Of a stretch of DNA of 64,000 nucleotides, positions 25,069-32,350 are shown piece after piece. The DNA lies in contig JAWLAH010000001.1 in assembly GCA_041395525.1 (NCBI GenBank), positions 124,001-188,000 on the forward strand. Reading direction: 5' to 3'. Each line of letters begins with the position of its first letter. Position 1 is the first letter of the stretch. The DNA comes from CADEED01 sp020442965 (lineage in GTDB: Bacteria; Pseudomonadota; Gammaproteobacteria; Steroidobacterales; Steroidobacteraceae). A model generated the notes under the pieces. That model was not told where the DNA came from. It ran no database searches and was given only the letters and a program-made list of their open reading frames with translations. The translations under genes were made by a program, and so were the position numbers.

Positions 25069-25752
25069 CTATTCCCAATCCCTGATCGCGAACTCGGGCT
25101 GCGCACGGCGCTGTCGGTCGGTGATCTTCAGCTCCAGGTACTTGGCCCCCACGCTCTTCTCGAAGCGCAAATTGGCGCCACGTCGATAGTCACGCTGGTT
25201 AGGCCCCTTGCCCGCGAACAGTGCTACTAATTCGTGCTTACCAACCTTGAGGTTGCCCACGTAGATGCGCTGCACGCCGCCCTTCAGGAGCGCCTCGGCC
25301 TCGCGCGGGGTGTATAGATAGTTGGACACCTCACGGTTGTCGATCTTGAGCTGCACGGAATCGAGTGCAAAGAATTCACCGACATCCATCGACACGAAAA
25401 CGGCTACTTGCGTATTGGCCGGGAACAGCAGTTCCTCCTCCAACACGAACAAATCCTTGTTGAGATCGACAACGTCCTTCTTGAGTGACTGGATCTGTTC
25501 ATCCAGCCCACGCGTATCGACCGGCGCGGCAGTCGACGACTCGCTCGCCGCAGTAGCGTCAACAGGTGCTCCGCCGGGGGGGGCCACGCCTGCGGAATCG
25601 ACGGCCGCATCGGCCGGAGCCGCAACGACTGGTTCGGTCCGTGAGTCCGGTTGCTGTGCCGCTCGCTGTTCCTGCACCTGCGCCTGTGCCGGTGTTACCC
25701 AGCAGGCTACGGTCAACATGAGAGCGAGGAGCGCTGTGGTACGTTTGATCAT
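25069..25752 (-). CDS. Exported protein with coiled coil and beta domain
   Basis: A 227-residue exported protein. A signal peptide ends TPAQAQ near residue 25, then an Ala/Pro-rich linker, a short coiled coil (LDEQIQSLKKDVVDLNKDLFVLEEE) and a C-terminal beta-rich domain with VAVFVSMDVGEFFALDSVQL and VGKHELVALFAGKGPN. I start at ATG 25752, which gives a clean signal peptide; the longer reading adds 12 unlikely residues. The linker contains an 8-base homopolymer (C on the coding strand). Some annotations label such proteins as AraC regulators; no helix-turn-helix is visible. It is probably a periplasmic adaptor of the Agl-Glt-like complex. Confidence 0.8.
   Translation of the reverse strand: MIKRTTALLALMLTVACWVTPAQAQVQEQRAAQQPDSRTEPVVAAPADAAVDSAGVAPPGGAPVDATAASESSTAAPVDTRGLDEQIQSLKKDVVDLNKDLFVLEEELLFPANTQVAVFVSMDVGEFFALDSVQLKIDNREVSNYLYTPREAEALLKGGVQRIYVGNLKVGKHELVALFAGKGPNQRDYRRGANLRFEKSVGAKYLELKITDRQRRAQPEFAIRDWE
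25576..25583. repeat. Eight-base G tract inside the coiled-coil protein gene
   Basis: Eight consecutive G (C on the coding strand) encode part of an Ala/Pro/Gly linker between signal peptide and coiled coil. Slippage here would remove everything downstream in the protein, so it could act as an on/off switch, or simply be a mutation-prone spot. Confidence 0.6.
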
Positions 25753-25797
25753 ATGTTTTCCGGTTGAAAAGGCGGGCGACTGCTGCATTGGCGGTAC

Positions 25798-26343
25798 TCA
25801 TTCATCCAACAGAGGGCGCAGCACCCGCACATACTGCGCCTCATCAAGACGGCGCCAGTCGCGCTGCACAAACCGCACTTTGCCTGTTCGATCGATCATT
25901 ACAATGGTCGGCAGTTCATTGACGTGGTAGTCCCGTCCAATGTTCTTCTCGGCCTGCACCACCAAAGGAAAACTGACATCCAGTCCTTTGGCAAAACTCA
26001 GGGCCCGGTCTTCGTTCGCGTCGAGATTGACACTGACGACTACCAGACCGGCGCTGCGATAGGTCTGCGAGATCCTCTCCAGAGCGTCCAGCTGCCCGCG
26101 GCAGACGTTGCAGCGCCCGCTCCAGAAGGACAGCACAACGACGTCGCCGCGATATTCCGAGAGGCGCACGTTCTCCCCCGACAAGGCCTTCGCGGCGAAG
26201 TCGGGCGCGGTAGTACCGAGCAGCGCGGTCTCGTCGGCCGCGTACACCGGTGCCGCCACAAGAATCAGCCACAGCAGCACGAGCGGTAGCGCATTTGGCA
26301 ACCGCGCCGTACTCGCCAATGTCGGATATCGCTGCCCCACCAA
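25798..26343 (-). CDS. Exported thioredoxin-fold protein (TlpA/AhpC-TSA type)
   Basis: A 181-residue exported redox protein. A hydrophobic signal segment ends at PVYA (about 35). The thioredoxin fold has the active pair C78-NV-C81 in SFWSGRCNVCRGQL and the cis-Pro in VNELPTIVMIDRTG. TTG 26343 has AAGGA six bases upstream; GTG 26340 would serve too. It is the first gene of the long leftward operon, 45 bases before the coiled-coil protein. A disulfide oxidoreductase here may mature the exported parts of the machine. The NV residues between the cysteines are unlike the usual GP pair, so its redox potential may differ. Confidence 0.88.
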   Translation of the reverse strand: MVGQRYPTLASTARLPNALPLVLLWLILVAAPVYAADETALLGTTAPDFAAKALSGENVRLSEYRGDVVVLSFWSGRCNVCRGQLDALERISQTYRSAGLVVVSVNLDANEDRALSFAKGLDVSFPLVVQAEKNIGRDYHVNELPTIVMIDRTGKVRFVQRDWRRLDEAQYVRVLRPLLDE

Positions 26344-26675
26344 GCCGAATCCTTCGCTTCCTCAAACCACAAAACGAGACAGTTGCAAGACATCCGCGAC
26401 CGCGCGTCCGGCATCAGTCCTTTGACCCGTGCGCTCAAACAGGCGTTCCCAGCGTCACAAACGTCGCACCGGCAGTTTAACAATGTCAGTGAAGCGCCGT
26501 CGCGCTTGATCGCGTAAGCACATGACGGATCGCACATTTATTTGCCGCAAAGGTGCCTGGGAGCAGGCATGGGCGTCGGCGGTCCGCGACATTCGCGACA
26601 ACTACCGCGGTCAGGTAGCCCGCCGACGAGTCTGAAGTCGATCGTGGGCACCCAGGGGTGCCACACCGAGGAACC
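26344..26675. other. Intergenic region between two leftward operons
   Basis: About 330 bases without a convincing gene. A Cys-rich leftward reading at 26265-26537 overlaps the thioredoxin gene in another frame and looks spurious. The right end carries a hairpin just after the DUF1501-like gene. The left end should hold the promoter of the Agl-Glt-like operon, but I see no good sigma-70 pair. Confidence 0.5.
26644..26664 (-). terminator. Possible terminator hairpin after the DUF1501-like gene
   Basis: Arms GTGG(G)CACC and GGTGCCAC pair over eight bases with one bulged G and a tight loop, 12 bases past the stop codon. No T run follows, so termination may need Rho. Confidence 0.4.
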
Positions 26676-28277
26676 TTAGATGACCCCGTTCACGATCGGC
26701 GCGAACAGGGTGAGTGTATCGCGCAGCTGCGATCCGCCCAGGCCGTTTTGCGGGAAACGAGACGCAAACTGGCCCTCCTCGCCGTGCAACGCCATGTAAT
26801 TGAGCACGACGGTTTCGACCAGCAAGTTGACCGAGTTCGCCGCTGGACTTGAGCTGGTCACGACCGCACCGTCGGGGCTGAAATTGCCGATCTGCTGGCG
26901 CGTCGGCGACCGCAGCTGCGCGCGACCCCCCGGGTTGAAGACGAGCATGATGGATGCTGCCGTGCCCTGGTTGTCACTCGCCCACATCAATTTGCCGCGC
27001 CCGTCGGCACTGTTGTCGACCGTACCATTTGCGGACAGCGAACCGTCACTGAAAATGTAGACCATCAAGGGCTTGCCTTTGCGCGCAGCGTATTCGAGAC
27101 ACGCCCCAATGCAACGGCCTGCCCGAAAGTTGCGTAGCTCGCCCGTTGCGCGACCCTGTCCGTGATAGTCAAAGCCTCCCATGGTAACGGTGCCGGCGCC
27201 GGCATAGCCTTCGACGATCATCTTCATGACGGCGGCCGTCTTGCGAAATTCGCCGTCGCCGTCGTACTCGGCCTGCGTCCATATGCCGGCGGGGCCGACA
27301 ATATCCGGATCGATATCGGGATTGAGCGCCGCAGGGCTGCGGAAGCGGTCCGCCAAATCGGCCGACTTGAGATAACCACAGCGCACGAGCTTCTTCAGCG
27401 CCGCCGCTTCGGTCGCTGCGAGCTTCGGATCGACGGCTGCGAGATCGATCTTGCGATGACTGACGCGCGTGATCGACTCGAGCACGGCGATCGCATCGTC
27501 AGAATTGGCGAACAGCGTGCCGAGTTCGCCCGTATCGACGAGCCCCGTGACGTCACTGGCCCGGTCGACTTTCGTTGGTCGCTTGGCCGGATCGATCATC
27601 ATCACCGGCGCCATCGAATTGCCACCCGAATCGGAAGCCTGCGATCCGATCAGTGTCAACAAACCACCGTCCGCACCAGCCTTGTTGATGCCGTACATCG
27701 GATTGTGCGGATTATTGCCCGTATCGTTCTCCGAGCGCGCAGCGATCACAGCGCCGTTGGTGAAGGCACGCGTAGTCACGGCCGTCGCCAGCAACATGCC
27801 GCGCAGCATGCCGCCGTCGGCGTGCCAGGGCAAACCAAATTCCTGATTGATGAAATTGTTGGTAGGACTAGCTGCGTTAGGCGAGTTGGGCAGCAGGTCG
27901 CCCGGCAGCCCCAGCCGCGCATAGCCACCGGTCGAGAGAAAGTCGAGCGGCCCGCCCGGACCGCCGATCAAGGCCTCCGAACCGTTCAGATTGGCGCCGC
28001 CCGCCAGATCGAATGCAATGAACGGGATCTTGCCGGCGCCTAACTGAATGTTGCACTCCGTGGGTCCCTTGAGCGCGTTCAGATCAGGAGACAGTGCACG
28101 CGCGCCCTTCGATCCTAACAACATTGTCAGCAGTGAAGGTGCTACCACCAGCGCTGGCCCGGCGCGCATGCCCTGGCCGATAAAGTCGCGGCGCGTCACC
28201 GGCCGCTTGTGGCTCGACTCATGCCGGATGGGCTCGTCGAGCGCCAGCTGCCGAGGACCTTGCTTGCGTATGATCAT
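26676..28277 (-). CDS. Tat-exported DUF1501-like protein (alkaline-phosphatase-like fold)
   Basis: A 533-residue exported protein. The N-terminus has a twin-Arg motif, TRRDFIGQG at about 28-36, before the hydrophobic stretch GPALVVAPSLLTML. That is the plan of DUF1501 proteins, which belong to the alkaline phosphatase superfamily and are common in Planctomycetes beside heme-motif proteins. The body has IPFIAFDLAGGANLNGS at the start, MGGFDYHGQGRATGE (a likely metal-binding block), LMVYIFSDGSLSANG and NPGGRAQ. GGAG precedes the ATG. It ends the operon with two heme-motif proteins. Tools sometimes call this family GspF; it has no resemblance to that membrane protein. Enzymatic activity is unproven. 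Confidence 0.82.
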   Translation of the reverse strand: MIIRKQGPRQLALDEPIRHESSHKRPVTRRDFIGQGMRAGPALVVAPSLLTMLLGSKGARALSPDLNALKGPTECNIQLGAGKIPFIAFDLAGGANLNGSEALIGGPGGPLDFLSTGGYARLGLPGDLLPNSPNAASPTNNFINQEFGLPWHADGGMLRGMLLATAVTTRAFTNGAVIAARSENDTGNNPHNPMYGINKAGADGGLLTLIGSQASDSGGNSMAPVMMIDPAKRPTKVDRASDVTGLVDTGELGTLFANSDDAIAVLESITRVSHRKIDLAAVDPKLAATEAAALKKLVRCGYLKSADLADRFRSPAALNPDIDPDIVGPAGIWTQAEYDGDGEFRKTAAVMKMIVEGYAGAGTVTMGGFDYHGQGRATGELRNFRAGRCIGACLEYAARKGKPLMVYIFSDGSLSANGTVDNSADGRGKLMWASDNQGTAASIMLVFNPGGRAQLRSPTRQQIGNFSPDGAVVTSSSPAANSVNLLVETVVLNYMALHGEEGQFASRFPQNGLGGSQLRDTLTLFAPIVNGVI

Positions 28278-28297
28278 GATCTTGCGCTCCTCGAGAA

Positions 28298-30808
28298 CTA
28301 CTGCACGAGTGTGGTTGCACTGCCGAGCACGGTCGCACAGCTGGCAGTGATAACGACCGCGGTCCGCCCGGCCTGCGTACCGGCCGCACCGGTTGTCAGC
28401 CGATCGATCAGCGCGTTCAGTTCGGTCGCGATCTCGGCGTTGGGCTGAGTAGCGAGTCCGGTACCCACACCCTTGGTGAGCAACGCGTCGATGACCTGAT
28501 TGCGGCCGGGCCCGGCGAAGAAGGTCGCCGCGGGCGTACCCAGATTGATGCTGCCGAAAAAGCTGGTCCGTCGCGTATCGTCCTGCACCATCTGATTGCA
28601 GTACTGGATCGCGAGTTGCGCAACACCCGTCTGCTGTGCCGGCCCGAAACTGCCGAGTTTCGCGGTCGTCGGCAACGCCTGTTTGACGAGCTGGTAGGTA
28701 CGCGTGACCTCGGGGTTGTTGACCGGAATGCCCGTGATATTCGACAAGGTCGTATTGATCTCATCGAAGGTACGGAGGCCAATGTCGGGCTCCGCGGCAA
28801 TCTGTGCATCCGGCACCGGGTCGGTGATCACCGGCGGGCCTTCCGTGCGCACGTCGGTGTGACTACCGATCCGCTCGAACGACAGGAAGAACAGATCCGA
28901 CTCCGCGCCTTTCTCCACCGGCACCACGGTGCCGTGATCGGTGAACTTCTGGCCTGCACCGGCCAGGTATTTCGACGCGCTAACCGTCACATTCAGCGGC
29001 ACGTAGGCCTGGCCGGATTTCACTTCGACGCCATTCACGCCCAGACGAATGCCCGCGATCGGAATATTTGGCACCTGCGCGCTGCTGTCGAGCGAGATGA
29101 ACGTCGGCTTCTCGAACAGATAGCCATAGCTATCGAGCTGACTCGCCTCGAACATCATGTAAGCCTGCGGTACATCGACGAGATCGCTGACGTTGAACAA
29201 CAGGAAGTAGCGCTCGCCGACGCCCGCTTCGAAGTTCTGGGCGATCTGCTCAGGCGTCAACGCCCGATTGTGCACGGCGACCATGCGCAGAACGCCGGTC
29301 CACTGTCGGTTGTTGGACGTCTCGTTGCCGAGAATCAGGGCGAAAGTGTCGTCCCAGTCACGCAGGCTGCCGCCGCCTTGCTCGTCGACGTCGCCCGTGT
29401 CGCGACCGTTGACGTACAGACGCCGACCGCCGACTGGACTGTAGGTCAGCACGACATGCTGCAGAGACGCCTGCGCGTCCTCGTCCGCGGCACGTGTCAG
29501 CAAGGTGGGGTCACCATTTGCGCCGGTCTTGTCGCTGCGCGTGAACGCCTGATACTGATACGCGCGCTGCGCGATCGTCGCGTTGCGCGCCATCGCACCC
29601 GCCGAGTAGCTCACGATGTAAGCGTCTTCCTGCGTGACATTGCCGTTCACGGCCCATACTTCGATCGAGAACTCACCCGTCGACTTGATCAGATCGGCCA
29701 GCTTCTTCGAGTTAGTGGCTGTGCCCTGCGCTTTACCCGTGGGTTTGACGTTCACGCCCCATCCACCGACCCAGGTGATGTCGCCCGACATCGTCAGATT
29801 GAGCGCAGGTTCCACACCAGAAGTATCGAAAATCGTGTTGCCCTTGCCCGTCTTGAACTCGTATTTGGCGATCACGTTGCTGTCGTAGCGATTGCCACCC
29901 GCGGCCACCGTGCCGTCGTAGAGGGTCAATGCCTTGGAGATGACCAACGAGGGATCGACCTCGGTCAATGGAATGCCCTGCTGGAATGAGGTCACACGAT
30001 TCAACATGTCGTTAGCCGCCGCTCCACAGTCAGTCCAGCAATTGTGGAACTCATCCCGCAGGCGCACTACCAAGCGCGACGCTGAAGGCGTGTCGAGATT
30101 GATCTGTGCCTTGACCGCAGCGTAGGCCGCGTCGACATCATTGCTGGCGAAGAACGGCGACTGCGGCGTGGAGGCCGTCGGCGCGTGACAGCGCGCACAG
30201 TTCGGGGCGCCCATCGCCGTGGCCGTGACTGTGCGCAGCAGCGGGTAAATCGTCGCGGCAAACAACGTGGAGTCGGCTGGGAACGTGCGACTCGCGCCCA
30301 CCTCCTTGATCGTCGGAGCCTGCAAATTGATCACCGTGCCACCGCCGGCGGTGGCGCCCGCCCAATTGCGGATCCAGGTCGTCATGATGTCGCCGCATGC
30401 CGCGGCACTCGACAACCAGCAGTTGTGGCCGCTTGCGAGCTTGGTCACGAGGCGGGACTGGTCCGGCTGCGCAAGGTTCGCCACCGTGTTGGCGGCCTGA
30501 TAGGCCAGATTCACGTCGTCGTTGCGCGCAAACATGGGTGTCTGCCCACCGGCGTTGTGACAGCTGCCACAGCGATTGTTAGACTTGATGTTGTCCCAGA
30601 GCGCGAGTTTGAACGACTGCACGTCCGCGTTGGCCGGTGCCGGACCGGTGTAGTCGGCCACCGGTGGTGCTTGCGTGACCTGATTTTCCTGAGTCGGTGC
30701 GCCACCGCTCGAGCAGGCCGCCAACAGCACCGCGATCAGTGTGACACCGCCGAGGCGAACGGCGCCAAGCCAGGGCGGAATCGAGGCCTTGAGAGTCGCA
30801 AGTTTCAT
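28298..30808 (-). CDS. Lipoprotein with c-type heme motifs and LamG-like domain
   Basis: An 836-residue cell-surface or periplasmic lipoprotein. The lipobox LLAAC places the lipid on Cys32. A CxxCH heme site, CGSCH, is at 80-84 and a second, CARCH, lies near residue 205. Each module ends with a CW-containing segment (HNCWLSSAAACG; HNCWTDCG). At about 300-520 is a concanavalin/LamG-like domain: TGEFSIEVWAVNG, YIVSYSAG, HVVLTYSPVGGRRLYVNG and TGVLRMVAVHNRALTPEQIAQNFEAG. The C-terminal part is rich in beta strands with a helical end. GGGAG lies eight bases before the ATG. Its neighbours, an AP-fold Tat protein and another heme-motif protein, suggest one redox or carbohydrate-acting surface complex. 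Confidence 0.84.
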   Translation of the reverse strand: MKLATLKASIPPWLGAVRLGGVTLIAVLLAACSSGGAPTQENQVTQAPPVADYTGPAPANADVQSFKLALWDNIKSNNRCGSCHNAGGQTPMFARNDDVNLAYQAANTVANLAQPDQSRLVTKLASGHNCWLSSAAACGDIMTTWIRNWAGATAGGGTVINLQAPTIKEVGASRTFPADSTLFAATIYPLLRTVTATAMGAPNCARCHAPTASTPQSPFFASNDVDAAYAAVKAQINLDTPSASRLVVRLRDEFHNCWTDCGAAANDMLNRVTSFQQGIPLTEVDPSLVISKALTLYDGTVAAGGNRYDSNVIAKYEFKTGKGNTIFDTSGVEPALNLTMSGDITWVGGWGVNVKPTGKAQGTATNSKKLADLIKSTGEFSIEVWAVNGNVTQEDAYIVSYSAGAMARNATIAQRAYQYQAFTRSDKTGANGDPTLLTRAADEDAQASLQHVVLTYSPVGGRRLYVNGRDTGDVDEQGGGSLRDWDDTFALILGNETSNNRQWTGVLRMVAVHNRALTPEQIAQNFEAGVGERYFLLFNVSDLVDVPQAYMMFEASQLDSYGYLFEKPTFISLDSSAQVPNIPIAGIRLGVNGVEVKSGQAYVPLNVTVSASKYLAGAGQKFTDHGTVVPVEKGAESDLFFLSFERIGSHTDVRTEGPPVITDPVPDAQIAAEPDIGLRTFDEINTTLSNITGIPVNNPEVTRTYQLVKQALPTTAKLGSFGPAQQTGVAQLAIQYCNQMVQDDTRRTSFFGSINLGTPAATFFAGPGRNQVIDALLTKGVGTGLATQPNAEIATELNALIDRLTTGAAGTQAGRTAVVITASCATVLGSATTLVQ

Positions 30809-30821
30809 TGGTCGGTCTCCC

Positions 30822-32015
30822 TCAATCGCCCATGCAGTAGACAGCGGTCTCGGCCCACACCTGCTTCAGCTTGTAGCCATTGCTACGAAAGCTCGCCGTG
30901 ATTTGGTCGACCTTGCCGCGATCGGCCGAGTTGCGCGGTGTACGGAAGCACACGGCCTGAAATACTTTTTCGACCTGACAATGCGCGAACGCATCGCTGT
31001 TGCCGAGTTCCTCGCCTAATGACTTGGCGCCGGCGCCAGAACCCGGCAACTGCGGCGACCAGCCGAGCAGCCTGTTCTGCCCTTTGCGCCAGTAGTTGTC
31101 CCAGTGGTCGTCCGGCGTCACGTAACCTGGCTTGAACGTATCCGCGTTGTTGAAATATTTCGGGTCAACGCGGCTCGCGTCATAAACCAGCCGGTTCTGC
31201 GTTTCATCGAAGTCATAGTATGCAAACGCCTGCGTCATCGGATCCATGCCGGTGTGACAGCCGACGCAATTGTTGAGATAGATACGGCTATCGCCACCTG
31301 GGCTGCGGCTGACATCCTGGCGGATGCGGTCGTTGGGCAGCGTGATGTCCTGCACCTGCTCGAGGTCCTTGCACAGATGCGCCATCAGGGTGAAACGGAA
31401 CATGGCACGGTTGGTACCGTCGACAAAGAACGCGGCCGACGATGCACGAGTAGTCATTAGACCCGCCGCGGCGGCGGGCGGAATGCCGAGCAGTTGCGAC
31501 TGAGTCGCTGGCCGCAGAGCGGTCTTCAGATCTACGCCGTTGGCCTCTGCCTGCTCATAGTGATCGTTGTTAGCCGCGGAATATGCCGGCAGGCCAGAGG
31601 CTTGTACCGTATACAGGAGATCGGCCGACAACGCCGTATTGAAGGGCACGTCATCACGCACCATGCCGATCACGGTCGCTGTGTAGTCGTTGAGCGGCGC
31701 AAATACAGTCTGCTCCTCATTCGTCCAAGGCGTCGCGAAGTTCTTCAGCGTAACGGTGTAGAACGCAGGGTTCTCGGTGGCCACCAACGCGGCATCGAGC
31801 GGTCGATTGGCAGCGATCAATGCTTCCATGTTGGCGAGCGTCGTCGCAGTGGGGGGCACCCCGGCAATCCGATCGTGGATGCGCTTCGCCTGGTCGCGCG
31901 GGCCTGCCACGGCGGTGGCCAGAACCTGCGCAGCGAGCAGCGCGCTCACCGTTGCAACTACAACACCGCGGCGCACTCGCGAGCGCCGCGCCAGACACGT
32001 ATTCATTTCAATCAT
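30822..32015 (-). CDS. Exported protein with one CxxCH heme motif
   Basis: A 397-residue exported protein. An N-terminal hydrophobic signal segment (VVVATVSALLAAQVLATAVAG) ends near residue 36. The chain carries a single heme c motif in LNNCVGCHTGMD at about 250, followed by YYDFDETQNRL. The C-terminal part, with KVFQAVCFRTPRN, resembles the helical DUF1585/1588-like regions found with planctomycete-type cytochromes. I start at ATG 32015 because AGGTG lies five bases before it; a longer reading to 32111 has no signal-peptide logic. The LamG lipoprotein gene follows 13 bases downstream on the same strand. Confidence 0.8.
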   Translation of the reverse strand: MIEMNTCLARRSRVRRGVVVATVSALLAAQVLATAVAGPRDQAKRIHDRIAGVPPTATTLANMEALIAANRPLDAALVATENPAFYTVTLKNFATPWTNEEQTVFAPLNDYTATVIGMVRDDVPFNTALSADLLYTVQASGLPAYSAANNDHYEQAEANGVDLKTALRPATQSQLLGIPPAAAAGLMTTRASSAAFFVDGTNRAMFRFTLMAHLCKDLEQVQDITLPNDRIRQDVSRSPGGDSRIYLNNCVGCHTGMDPMTQAFAYYDFDETQNRLVYDASRVDPKYFNNADTFKPGYVTPDDHWDNYWRKGQNRLLGWSPQLPGSGAGAKSLGEELGNSDAFAHCQVEKVFQAVCFRTPRNSADRGKVDQITASFRSNGYKLKQVWAETAVYCMGD

Positions 32016-32350
32016 CATGGCACCTGTCCACGACTCAACTGCCGGCAGTATTCGGGCTGTCACTGACTCACCTATTTGTCTCAAGCGGCACACGTCGCCA
32101 TCTCGGGACAACGCCGGCCATTACGTAACACCGCTAGACTTTACGTGCAGGAATGCGACGCAAGTCACATACCGTATTGAGCTAACGCTCTAACTACTGC
32201 ACTGGAGCGGCAAGTGTGTACGCCTGACAGGAAAGCGCGAACGGGCTGACGCTGCTGTGATGGCGTCGGCAGATCGAAATCGCCGTACCGAAGATCATTG
32301 GATTACGTCGCATGCGCGCCGAAACGCGCTCCATAGCGACCTTGTGGAGA
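32016..32350. promoter_or_regulatory. Divergent intergenic region before the broken heme-lipoprotein gene
   Basis: About 335 bases with no credible gene, placed between the leftward heme/AP-fold operon and the rightward broken gene, so it should hold both promoters. It contains the small palindrome TTACGTAA-like ATTACGTAAC near 32120 and two CTAAC copies near 32184. No clear -35/-10 pair stands out. Confidence 0.5.

Noticed and set aside
25069..25752. AraC-type regulator
   Set aside because: The protein has a signal peptide and coiled coil and no helix-turn-helix, so it is not a transcription factor.
26265..26537. Cys-rich 90-residue leftward reading
   Set aside because: It runs into the thioredoxin gene in another frame and has no ribosome site or recognisable domain.
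26676..28277. GspF secretion protein
   Set aside because: No membrane-protein plan of GspF is visible; the Tat signal and AP-fold blocks point elsewhere.
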